From Candidatus Phosphitivorax anaerolimi (GTDB taxonomy: Bacteria > Desulfobacterota > Desulfomonilia > UBA1062): 64,000 nucleotides of DNA. The notes beneath the pieces are model-generated. The model worked only from the letters and a program-made list of their open reading frames with translations, made no database searches and was not told the DNA's origin. Below are positions 15,339 to 23,559 of the stretch, in pieces (within the stretch, counting starts at the first letter, position 1; each line of letters starts with the position of its first letter). Both the position numbers and the translations under genes were made by a program. Location: NCBI GenBank assembly GCA_001896555.1, contig MPOS01000018.1, forward strand, positions 1 to 64,000. The letters run 5' to 3'.

Positions 15339-18338
15339 TCATCCCCCGCTTGCGAGCACCTGTTTGATGACCTCGCCGAGATTTTTTATGCTGTAGGGTT
15401 TTCTGATGTATTTCCCCACGCCAAGCCGGATTGCCTCCTCCACCCGGATATTCTCCGCATATCCGCTTGCAATGACCGCCTTCTGCCCGGGATGGTCATG
15501 AATGATCCGGCGATAGGTCTCCAGCCCGTCAATGCCGGGGTCCATGATCATGTCCAGAAGGACCAGGTCCGCGGAGTTGCCCTTCAGGTATTCAACAGCC
15601 TCTTCCCCGCTGGATGCAGTGACCACCAGATAGTTCAGGCTCTTCAGTATCTCCGATGCGATCTTCCTCTGCTGATCGATATCGTCCACCACAAGGATGG
15701 TTTCTCCGCTCCCCATGAGATCGCGCATAGGCCGGAGTTCGCCTGTTTGCTCTCCGGCGGCCTTTCCCGCGCTCGGGAAATAGAGCTCAAAGCAGGTTCC
15801 CCTGCCCACTTCGCTCTGGACGGTAATGTATCCCTGGTGGTCATGAACCGTTCTCCACACCACGGTCATGCCCAGGCCGGTGCCCGTTCTCTTGAGGTTT
15901 TTCTTGGTGTAGAACGGTTCGAAGATCTTCTTGATATCATCCTGCATAATGCCGATCCCGTTGTCGCTGACCTTCAGGACGACATAGTCGCCTTTGCGGA
16001 TCGTGTCATAGCCGGGCAGGGGCGAACACACAAAACGGTTCTGCGTGGTAATGGTGATCCAGCCTCCTTCCGGCTGGGCCTCCACGGCATTGATGAAGAG
16101 ACTCGCGAGCGATTTTCTCAAATGGGTGAGGGAGCCTCTCACGGGATGGAGACCGGGATCGAGCTCTGTTTTCACCCGGATGGCCGCCCAGGCGTTTTTC
16201 AGCCGCTGGCATTCCTGTGACTCGAGAAACTCGAGCACCACGTCCTTGTTTATGTTCACCAGAGATGTACCCGGCATGTCCTGACTGGCCAGGATCAGGA
16301 GGTCTTCGACAATGGCGGCGGCCTTCAGGCCGGAATCCCTCATGAGCTGGATAGGCTCTCTCATGGGGCTGTCGCCGGGGAGGCCGAGCAGGATCAGCTC
16401 GGGATAGGTGACGATGCCGGTCAAGACATTGTTGAGGTCGTGGGCGACGCGGCCTGCCAGCATTCCCAGCGCCTCCATCTTCTTCGACCGGTCGAGTTTT
16501 TCGGCGAGTTCCATCTTCTCTGCATCGGCGCGTTTTCGGGATTCTGTTTCCTTAAGGAGCTGCTCACTGCTCTGCATCAGCTCCTGTGAGCGCTTTTCCA
16601 CTAGGTCTTCCAGGTGCTGGTTCATCTGCTCCAGAGCATCCCGCGCCTCTTTTGCCTCGGTGATGTCGCGGATGAAAAACAGGACCGCCTCCGTGTTTTC
16701 CCAGGATATCGGAAACCTGCTGGTCTCGATCCACCTGATGGTACCGTCCTTCCGTATCAGTCTCAGCTGTTCGCCTCTCTTGACCGGCCCGCCGGACAAT
16801 GGTTCGTACAGGTTTTCCAAGGCCTTCCTGTCCTCTGGATGGATGAGGTCCAGCGCAGGCCCGGGGACCAGGTCTTCCACCGGAAACCCGCTTATCTCCT
16901 CGATTTTGGGATTTGCGTAGATGCAGGTCCCATTGCGCATCACCATCACGCCTTCGCTTGCGTTGTCCACCAGGAGGCGATAATTCTGCTCGTATTGCCG
17001 GAGCCGCTGAAACAAACGGGACTGGTGCACGATCACGGCGATCTGCCGGGCGATCCCGGTGATCAGATCCACGTCGCTGCGGTCGAGGTCACGCCGCGAT
17101 ACGGCAGGATCGATGATCAGAAAACCGGTCGGTTCGTGCCGGAAAACAATGGGCGCCACGATGAATGACGAGATGCCTGTCTGCTCGGCAACCGCACCGA
17201 GCAGCTCGCCGAGGCCTTCGGGCATATTCCCCGCAGTGTCTGCGATAAAGGGGGCTGTCTGGGGGAAGACGGGGTTCTCTATACGGAACAGCCTTCTTCT
17301 CAGACCGTCCTCAGCCTGGGGGCTGATGCCGTACCCTCTGACGAGGTCGATCCGATTCGGGCTCTTCTCGCTGAAGAGCAGAATCAGTGCCCGGTCGATG
17401 TCCATGTGTTCTTTCAGACCCTCGAGGATTGCATCGAGGATCTCCTCGGTGACGCATGCCGATGAGATCGCGTTACCGACCTCCTGGATCAGGGCTGCAT
17501 TATCGTGCTTGCTGTCGACTTCTCTGAGAAAAAGGGCGGCGGTCTCGGCCTGGTTCCGAATCTGTATTTCCTGGTCACGGCCTTCCAAATATTCCTTGGA
17601 CAGGCAAAAAACCACGAACAGCGTGAGCAGGGTCAGGCTCATCTCCAGCCAGGAGTGATATGAGAGGACGAAGAACGAGGAGGGAACAAAGATGAGGATT
17701 GCCGCCAGGCCATATGAGCGCACCATGTTGAGATGGTATTTCAGGCCGTGGTCCCAGGTGACGGTGTACCTGCAGTGCGGATCGCCTTTGTGTACGCACT
17801 CGGGATGCTCCACCCGGGCATATTTGCCGGTAAACGGTTTTCCCAGACCCTCGATGAAGCCGATGCGGTTTTTGCACTGGCGGGGTTTGTCTTTCACCCC
17901 CTCTCTGGGTGTGCACACGATTTCCACCTTGTTTTTTCCCAGCTTCCTTGAGTCGATGGTCACCCCCCGGTTCAGTTTTGACCCGATGATAGCTGCCCCT
18001 TTGTAGGCAGCGCACGGAGTCAGGAATCCGAGAAAAAACTGGCGAATGGAGGTGAATGAGTCTCCGTTTGCCACCAGGCGGCCCGCCTCCCTGGGAATAT
18101 CCGGATTGCCGGTCAGCCTGATACAGATATCCCCGAATCTGTCCGCCTGTTCCTGGGTGAACCAGTATCCCGGGTCTTTGAAATCGAGCGGCGAGATGCC
18201 GGCATACTCGAGGATAGAGCTGATATCCACATCCGGGTAATGCTTACGGATATACTCGATATAGCCCCACGTGATCCTGATGTTATACAGACGGGGCTCG
18301 TGCGCCCTGTCGGCAGGGGTCGTATCAAGGGTATCCAT
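15339..18338 (-). CDS. Hybrid sensor histidine kinase with V4R-like, GAF, PAS and receiver domains
   Basis: A 999-residue hybrid kinase. Order: an N-terminal domain of about 200 residues of the type found before V4R-like sensors (YWFTQEQADRFGDICIRLTG, then HPECVHKGDPHCRYTVTW near 200); two hydrophobic segments (LAAILIFVPSSFFVLSY and MSLTLLTLFVVFCLS); a GAF domain; a PAS domain (YRLLVDNASEGVMVM with PAC); a coiled coil; HisKA with phospho-acceptor His in GRVAHDLNNVLTGI; HATPase_c with N box and DNGIGI, GTGLGMTVV; and a receiver (VLLDMIMDPG) whose Lys is in RKPYS. GAGGAG sits 8 bases before the start at 18338. No dedicated response regulator gene is adjacent, so output may be through its own receiver or the lone receiver near 748-1143. 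Confidence 0.93.
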   Translation of the reverse strand: MDTLDTTPADRAHEPRLYNIRITWGYIEYIRKHYPDVDISSILEYAGISPLDFKDPGYWFTQEQADRFGDICIRLTGNPDIPREAGRLVANGDSFTSIRQFFLGFLTPCAAYKGAAIIGSKLNRGVTIDSRKLGKNKVEIVCTPREGVKDKPRQCKNRIGFIEGLGKPFTGKYARVEHPECVHKGDPHCRYTVTWDHGLKYHLNMVRSYGLAAILIFVPSSFFVLSYHSWLEMSLTLLTLFVVFCLSKEYLEGRDQEIQIRNQAETAALFLREVDSKHDNAALIQEVGNAISSACVTEEILDAILEGLKEHMDIDRALILLFSEKSPNRIDLVRGYGISPQAEDGLRRRLFRIENPVFPQTAPFIADTAGNMPEGLGELLGAVAEQTGISSFIVAPIVFRHEPTGFLIIDPAVSRRDLDRSDVDLITGIARQIAVIVHQSRLFQRLRQYEQNYRLLVDNASEGVMVMRNGTCIYANPKIEEISGFPVEDLVPGPALDLIHPEDRKALENLYEPLSGGPVKRGEQLRLIRKDGTIRWIETSRFPISWENTEAVLFFIRDITEAKEARDALEQMNQHLEDLVEKRSQELMQSSEQLLKETESRKRADAEKMELAEKLDRSKKMEALGMLAGRVAHDLNNVLTGIVTYPELILLGLPGDSPMREPIQLMRDSGLKAAAIVEDLLILASQDMPGTSLVNINKDVVLEFLESQECQRLKNAWAAIRVKTELDPGLHPVRGSLTHLRKSLASLFINAVEAQPEGGWITITTQNRFVCSPLPGYDTIRKGDYVVLKVSDNGIGIMQDDIKKIFEPFYTKKNLKRTGTGLGMTVVWRTVHDHQGYITVQSEVGRGTCFELYFPSAGKAAGEQTGELRPMRDLMGSGETILVVDDIDQQRKIASEILKSLNYLVVTASSGEEAVEYLKGNSADLVLLDMIMDPGIDGLETYRRIIHDHPGQKAVIASGYAENIRVEEAIRLGVGKYIRKPYSIKNLGEVIKQVLASGG

Positions 18339-18494
18339 ACAGCACACTCCTCGGAAAGACATCAAGGTTCACGTGATTTCAATGGGGAAAGAATTAAGCA
18401 GAAAACAGCTACTATTTCAAGTTAAAGATACCTGGGAGAAAAACGGCTGCCCGGCGAGGGTGCAAAGCGCCTCAGCGCGTCTGATGCGCGGCCG

Positions 18495-18782
18495 TCAGCC
18501 GCCTGCCTCAGGCGCGTCGCCGGTGCTGTCCGGAGATGTCCGGGGAGATCGGGCCGACACCTCGACGATCCTCACCTTTGCCGTTTTGTTCAGCACCCAT
18601 TTGAAAGCGGGGAGAATCACCCCGTCAGGTCTGGAAATGTCCTCTATGACAAAGATGGCGACCGGTATGGCAAGGCCCCAGATGCCTCTTCCCATGGTTT
18701 TCTTCCTGAGCTGCGACAGGCCGCTGTTCAGAATGCCTTTCACGGCCATGCCCAGCGGTCCGGTGGCGGGTATGCTTCCCAT
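18495..18782 (-). CDS. Small hypothetical membrane-associated protein
   Basis: A 95-residue protein of unrecognised family with one hydrophobic segment (GIWGLAIPVAIFVIEDI) and a basic, Ser/Pro-rich tail. AAGGAG lies about 9 bases before the ATG. The composition of the central part looks coding, but the C-terminal Pro/Ser/Ala run could be low-constraint. It stands between the kinase and the TatT-like gene with no evident partner. Confidence 0.55.
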   Translation of the reverse strand: MGSIPATGPLGMAVKGILNSGLSQLRKKTMGRGIWGLAIPVAIFVIEDISRPDGVILPAFKWVLNKTAKVRIVEVSARSPRTSPDSTGDAPEAGG

Positions 18783-19029
18783 GCGTGTACTCCTTGATGT
18801 GTCTCAACGGATGATATCAGATAATTCCCCACGGTGAAAGCGTGCCCCTTAAGGAACGAAGGCCCAGCCCCATGATCCGGGTGTAAAAAAACCTGTACAG
18901 GCAGGGAATCAGGGTGTATTATTTTCCTGCATGGCATGGACGGCTTCCCGGTTCGCCCGGATGTGTCCTGACGGGTTCAACGGGATTGATCACCCCTAGT
19001 GAAAAGAAGACACGAAAAGGAGGTAGGGT

Positions 19030-19758
19030 ATGAGGAAGGTTCTTTTGTCGGCGGCGGTCCTGATCGCCATGGTTCTGCCGGCGGGCGTCCTGGCACAGGA
19101 CGGGCTTGAAGAGGCAAGGATTCTCCTGGAGAAGGATCACGATCTCGATGCATTCCAGAAGGCCATCGATCTGTGCACGGCTGCTGCAGACAGTCAGCCG
19201 GATAGCTTCGAGGCGAACTGGATGGCGGCCAGGGCCTACCGGTTGTACGCGGATGAGGTGAAGCAGCGGCAGCTGAGCGGCTGGGAGGGCATATGCCGGG
19301 ATTACGGCAAAAAAGGCATGGGTTATGGAGAAAAGGCCATTGCCCTGGCGCCTGAAAAGGTGGAAGGCTATTTCTGGTACGGCACCTGCGTGGGCTCCTA
19401 TTCGGACGGCGTGAGTATTCTCACCGCCCTGAAGGAAGGGCTCAAGGACAAGACCCAGACCAGCCTGGAGAAAGCATACTCAATCGACAAGATGTATAAC
19501 GAGGCAGGCCCTATCCTCGCCGTAGGCAGGTTCTGGTCGGTGCTCCCCTGGCCTTTGAAAGACAAGAAAAAGGCGCTGACCTTCATCGAAGAATACCACT
19601 CCCACTATCCCGACAAGCCCGAGGGGCTCGTCTATCTCGGCGAGGCCTATCTCGATGTGAAGGAAAAAGACAAGGCAAAGGCGGTTCTTGAGAAGGCTGC
19701 CGCTTCCGACGAGACATACTACAGCGACTGGGCAAAAAGGCTCCTGGCCGATATGTAA
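19030..19758 (+). CDS. Exported TPR protein, TatT-like
   Basis: A 242-residue periplasmic protein with a Sec signal (VLLSAAVLIAMVLPAGVLAQ) and helical repeats: ALDLC-like AIDLCTAAADSQPDSFEANWMAARAYRL, YGEKAIALAPEKVEGYFWYG, KAYSIDKMYNEAGPILAVGRFW and a final YLGEAYLDVKEKDKAKAVLEKAA. The pattern matches TatT, the TPR component described with TRAP-type transporters in spirochaetes. No TRAP permease or binding protein is nearby, so a transport role is only a possibility. AAAAGGAGG precedes the ATG and a strong terminator follows. Confidence 0.75.
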   Translation: MRKVLLSAAVLIAMVLPAGVLAQDGLEEARILLEKDHDLDAFQKAIDLCTAAADSQPDSFEANWMAARAYRLYADEVKQRQLSGWEGICRDYGKKGMGYGEKAIALAPEKVEGYFWYGTCVGSYSDGVSILTALKEGLKDKTQTSLEKAYSIDKMYNEAGPILAVGRFWSVLPWPLKDKKKALTFIEEYHSHYPDKPEGLVYLGEAYLDVKEKDKAKAVLEKAAASDETYYSDWAKRLLADM

Positions 19759-19783
19759 CACCGGGACCGGACGGCGTCCGCAC

Positions 19784-19822
19784 AAAAAGAGGCGCTCCAC
19801 ATGCCGTGGGGCGCCTCTTTTT
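19784..19822 (+). terminator. Rho-independent terminator after TatT-like gene
   Basis: The arms AAAAAGAGGCGCTCCAC and GTGGGGCGCCTCTTTTT are complementary except for one mismatch-tolerant position, enclose a 5-base loop, and end in a T-run on the plus strand. The A-run at the left lets it also serve the minus strand (PEP-CTERM gene transcription arrives from the right). Confidence 0.85.
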
Positions 19823-19925
19823 ATTCTCATCTCTCCTGGCGGGAACGCGAAAGCTTAAAGCGCCGCACACCCTGGTGTGATCCGCGGTCGATACGCGAAA
19901 AGAGAATGCCTTAAAAAAGAAAGAG

Positions 19926-20564
19926 CTATCGCCGGTACTTTCTGATCAACCCGGCCAGGCCGGCCATGCCGGTGCCCAGAATCAGCAGGGTGGACGGCTC
20001 GGGCACGGGCTCGCTCCATTCATACTCGATATTGTCGATGCACAGGGTATGGGGGAAGTCCGCGAGGAAGCTCTCCACCGGAACGCCGTTCCCTGCCCAC
20101 AGGGCGAAGAGGTTGATGTTCTGAAAGCCGAGCTGATACCGGGTGAGCTGAAACGCATCATCGATCAGGAAGGATTCGAGGTACTGAACGCGGTTGCCTG
20201 AAAACCCGGCAGCGTACACCACCTGATCCTGAAAGAAATACGAGCCAACACAAAGCGCTGTGAGGGTGAACGGTCGTTCCATGTTTGTCATGGACAGCTC
20301 TTCGGCATACAGGTAGGTAAAACCGGTTTCATCCATCCAGAGAAACGCCTCTGCCGTGGCGCAGGAAGGGCTCCCCGCAAGAGGGTTTCCCGTCCTGTCC
20401 AAAGACCAGGAGAAACCCGAGTAGCCGTCTGGAACAGGCTGTGTGTCTTCCAGGAACAGGTCGGTTCCCGGAAGATATCGGGTGAGATCTTCAAAGTCGA
20501 TGACCCCGGCAAAAGAACTGTTAGCGATCAGCAAGAGCAGACCAGTAAAAAGCACCGTGCGCAT
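19926..20564 (-). CDS. PEP-CTERM sorting domain protein
   Basis: A 212-residue exported protein. The start at 20564 has AAAGGAGG before it and gives a signal peptide (VLFTGLLLLIANSSFA). The mature part is a single beta-rich domain (VIDFEDL, GYSGFSW, ADFPHTLCIDNIEYEW). The C-terminus carries VPEPSTLLILGTGMAGLAG followed by RKYRR, the motif recognised by exosortase. It is probably a surface or exopolysaccharide-associated protein. The exosortase itself is not in this window. Confidence 0.92.
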   Translation of the reverse strand: MRTVLFTGLLLLIANSSFAGVIDFEDLTRYLPGTDLFLEDTQPVPDGYSGFSWSLDRTGNPLAGSPSCATAEAFLWMDETGFTYLYAEELSMTNMERPFTLTALCVGSYFFQDQVVYAAGFSGNRVQYLESFLIDDAFQLTRYQLGFQNINLFALWAGNGVPVESFLADFPHTLCIDNIEYEWSEPVPEPSTLLILGTGMAGLAGLIRKYRR

Positions 20565-21127
20565 GAGGACCTCCTTTGGTCGGTAAGATCGTTCTCCGGT
20601 CACCACAGGGATGAAAAACAGGGTGTGTGCCTTTTTCATCCATACTGGATCAGCGGTAAATATTTTTCTTTAGGGTAACCTGTTCTTACAAATGCCATCG
20701 AACACGAGCGTACGTTTTCGTGCCGCTCATTCATGAAGCTCTTGAGCTATGGCCGTATATCTCGGAAATGGGGAGACCCCGGTGTCAATGCTGCTTTTTT
20801 TAAGAGGATGCAGGCTTTCCCGAAGGATCGCTGATACATCCTCTAACCAATCCATAGCATCACTCAGTAAATAAGATATTCATCCCCTGATGAAAAACAA
20901 TGCCCCATAGCCTGATCAGTCCTCAACCAGCAGGAAAGCGGATGGATTAACAGGATCTGACCCCGACACCGATGTTGACACCCTGAGAGCGGCACTGATG
21001 ATCCCGGCACCACCACTGCAGTACCAGCCACTTGGGCAGCCATATGCGTTGAGAACGATATCAGCGGGCATATCATTGATCGGTAGGGGCGAATAAAAGA
21101 AATTGAAAAGACATGGAGGTATGGAAA
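20565..21127. other. 563-base intergenic region with weak coding remnant
   Basis: No intact gene is evident. On the minus strand between about 20916 and 21090 an open stretch reads like part of an exported protein (ADIVLNAYGCPSGWYCSGGAG) but has no start site, so it may be a gene remnant. The sequence left of it is AT-richer and may contain the PEP-CTERM promoter. Confidence 0.3.
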
Positions 21128-21316
21128 ATGGTGAGTGCTGCCGATGTGTTAGAGGCCATAAAAGGCATTGACCTGCCAAAGAGCAAATCCGAGCTCGTGG
21201 ACTATGCCCGGAGCAGGAATGTGCCGCAGGACGTCATTGACGTACTGAACAGACTGCCCGACCGGCGGTATAGAACCGCCTCGGATATCACCCAGGCAAT
21301 GGGCGATATCGAGTGA
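21128..21316 (+). CDS. DUF2795 domain protein
   Basis: A 62-residue protein consisting of one DUF2795 domain: SAADVLEAIKGIDLPKSKSEL, then VDYARSRNVPQDVIDVLNRLPDRRY and TASDITQAMGDIE. Single-domain members are common in environmental bacteria and have no assigned function. The start at 21128 is chosen because GGAGGT lies 7 bases upstream; the earlier ATG at 21113 overlaps that ribosome site. Confidence 0.88.
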   Translation: MVSAADVLEAIKGIDLPKSKSELVDYARSRNVPQDVIDVLNRLPDRRYRTASDITQAMGDIE

Positions 21317-21748
21317 GCGGGCAAAGGGGACGGGACCATCATCGAAAGGGTTTTCCCTCAAGGCGGAAAGATCCTGTTCCCCGTTCATTCCCGGATCATC
21401 CCCCTTTCGCTTCCCGGCGAGGCTTCCCTTCCACGCGGAGGTTCCCCGGCACACCTGGCGGCATATGCCTTGAAATCCAGCTTTCCTCTGATTGTTTCTT
21501 ATGTCCGATTGCTTTAAGCCATCTGGTATACGGCCGGAACCACTGCTCCCGGGTGTTTCCCAACCACCAAAGCCATCCATGACTGCATGGAGGCGCCCAG
21601 TTCCCGGAGGGACTCACTCCCCTCACCAAACCGGGCGGCATCGGCCGATCTGGAAAAATACCAGCGGTAAGATCCGCCCTTCTGCTGCAGCGGATCGTCC
21701 GGAGGGCTCAGAGTGAATGAAATAGATGCGCCGGCCATACCCCGTGCA
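21317..21748. other. 432-base intergenic region, no gene seen
   Basis: Between the DUF2795 and CPBP genes. The open frames are Pro/Arg-rich shadows without ribosome sites. No repeat or terminator of note was recognised. Confidence 0.35.
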
Positions 21749-22369
21749 TCAGGTGACGGGCAGCACCGCGAAGATGAACGCACTCCACACCGAGTGGCAC
21801 ACGATGAGGGTGTCCAGCCGTTTCAGCTTCATATAGAGCAGGCCCCAGAATGTCCCGGCCACCGCCGCCGCCCCGAAAAGCATGAAGTTGAACGAGAGGA
21901 TGTGCACGCCGGCGTAGATCGCGGTTGCCAGGATCCAGCCCCTTGTTTCACCGCAACGGAGCATGAGGTTCTTCTGGAGAAAGCCCCGCCAGTAGATCTC
22001 TTCACACGGACCGGTGACAAGGAGCAGGAGCAGGAACACGACGGGCAGGGGAAATCCGGCCCCTTTGGCGTAGATGGCCCCGACCTGCTGCGGGGCGAAG
22101 GGAAAGATCAGCGACGATATCTCGTTGCCGATCCAGAAGATGCCGTAGAGCACAGCGGCGAAGAGCAGGCCCTGGAACACGGCGGTGCCGTCGAAGGCGA
22201 GCCTGTTGTCCGCAGCGGCGCCCGCCCGCAGGGCCAGGGCGGCCAGGATGCCTGCGGAAAGGGATATCTTGATCCAGAAGCTGTACCACGGCAGCGAGAA
22301 GGTCACGAACCACAGGACAAAGGCCAGGATGACGGTGGGCCAGAGGAGACGATGGCCGGCGCCGCTCAT
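21749..22369 (-). CDS. CPBP family intramembrane metalloprotease
   Basis: A 206-residue membrane protein with six to seven hydrophobic segments. It has the CPBP (Abi/Rce1-like) signatures: TGPCEEIYWRGFLQ (EExxxR), YAGVHILSF (FxxxH-like) and a second His in CHSVWS. The start at 22369 overlaps the stop of the prenyltransferase gene (ATGA), so the two are coupled. The frame continues open far upstream but that part is not protein-like. Family members cleave prenylated or membrane substrates, or act as modulators; its pairing with a prenyltransferase is suggestive but not proof of a common substrate. Confidence 0.88.
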   Translation of the reverse strand: MSGAGHRLLWPTVILAFVLWFVTFSLPWYSFWIKISLSAGILAALALRAGAAADNRLAFDGTAVFQGLLFAAVLYGIFWIGNEISSLIFPFAPQQVGAIYAKGAGFPLPVVFLLLLLVTGPCEEIYWRGFLQKNLMLRCGETRGWILATAIYAGVHILSFNFMLFGAAAVAGTFWGLLYMKLKRLDTLIVCHSVWSAFIFAVLPVT

Positions 22370-23304
22370 CCTGTGAGCCCCTGAATGATCAGGGCTGCCA
22401 CGAGAAGCACGCCGAAGGCAGTATCGAGCTTGGCGGTCCGGGCATCGGCATCCGGAGGGACGCCCTGCTTCATCTGGCGCAGGAGACTGGCCGCCAGAGG
22501 CAGGGAGAGAAACACCAGGAACGCCCACGGGGTGAGCACGCCCGAGAGGGTGATGAAGAACATGCTCACGTAGGCGAGCACCATGAGCAGGAGATAGGCA
22601 TGAATGCCCCTTCTCGAACCGAGCCGGATTGCCAGCGTACAGATGCTCCGGCTGCTGTCGTGGTCGATGTCGCGGATGTTGTTGGCGAAAATCGTGAGCG
22701 CCACCAGGACACCGAAGGGAATGGAGACCAGGAGGGCCTTCATGCTCAACGTCTGCATCTGCACGTAGTACGCGCCCTCCACCATGAGAGGGCCCCACAT
22801 GAGGAACACTGCGGCTTCGCCCAGGGCAATGTATTTGTACTTCATGGGAGGGGCTGTATAGCCTATCCCGGCCGCAACGCCCACCATTCCGATGATCAGG
22901 ACCATCCACCCGCTCACCGCCGTGAGGTACAGGCCGATGAGCGCCGCCGTGCTGAAGAGCCCGTAGGAGGCCCACATCACCTGCCGCGCAGGGATCAGCC
23001 CGTGGACGATCGGGTGGGGCCGGTACTGCGCAGTTGCGGCGGATTCTGTGTCCAGGCCGTTCTTTACGTCATAGTAATCGTTCAGGAGATTGGTGCCTGC
23101 ATGCATGAAGACCGCGCCGATAGCGGCCAGAGCAAAGAGCGCAGGGGAGAACCGGCCGTCGAGGGCCGCAAGGGCGCTGCCCACGCTCACCGAGATGAGG
23201 GTCATGGTAAAGGACCAAGGCCTGGTCGCGATAAACCAGTTTTTCAGCAACTCCCCTGACACCGGGACCTCCTGTGCACGTTTCTTCTGAATCAAATGCG
23301 GCAT
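22366..23304 (-). CDS. UbiA family prenyltransferase, MenA-like
   Basis: A 312-residue integral membrane prenyltransferase with about eight hydrophobic segments. The first Asp-rich motif NLLNDYYDVKNGLD and the second NNIRDIDHD are both present. The sequence resembles MenA (1,4-dihydroxy-2-naphthoate polyprenyltransferase), implying menaquinone synthesis. Start choice is uncertain: a TTG at 23346 and an ATG at 23304 are both in frame and neither has a strong ribosome site. It overlaps the downstream CPBP gene. No other menaquinone gene is nearby, so other acceptors remain possible. Confidence 0.85.
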   Translation of the reverse strand: MPHLIQKKRAQEVPVSGELLKNWFIATRPWSFTMTLISVSVGSALAALDGRFSPALFALAAIGAVFMHAGTNLLNDYYDVKNGLDTESAATAQYRPHPIVHGLIPARQVMWASYGLFSTAALIGLYLTAVSGWMVLIIGMVGVAAGIGYTAPPMKYKYIALGEAAVFLMWGPLMVEGAYYVQMQTLSMKALLVSIPFGVLVALTIFANNIRDIDHDSSRSICTLAIRLGSRRGIHAYLLLMVLAYVSMFFITLSGVLTPWAFLVFLSLPLAASLLRQMKQGVPPDADARTAKLDTAFGVLLVAALIIQGLTG

Positions 23305-23559
23305 CTGCCCGCGGATACTGATACCCGAGGGGCTGTATGCTGTCAATACACTGGTTGCGCCAATCCATGTTTACTGGCGGCTGGTCAGGGGTCCGGCTTC
23401 AGAGCCGTGCAGCCATAGGGATGCCGTCCGTGCAGAAAACGACCTTTCAGCCTTTCCTCATCAAGAGGTGTCGGGATATGGCGTAAAGGCAGCTTTTATG
23501 GGCATCCGGAGTGTGATGCACGGCCCGCGATGCGCAACGCAATAAATAAGGATCATCCG

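Noticed and set aside
20916-21179. Minus-strand frame with exported-protein-like text near the DUF2795 gene
   Set aside because: No start site and it overlaps the DUF2795 gene at one end; kept only as a possible remnant in the intergenic entry.
22370-22975. N-terminal 200-codon extension of the CPBP protease frame
   Set aside because: The extension is antisense-like (His/Pro/Arg-rich) and lies inside the prenyltransferase gene; the real start overlaps that gene's stop.
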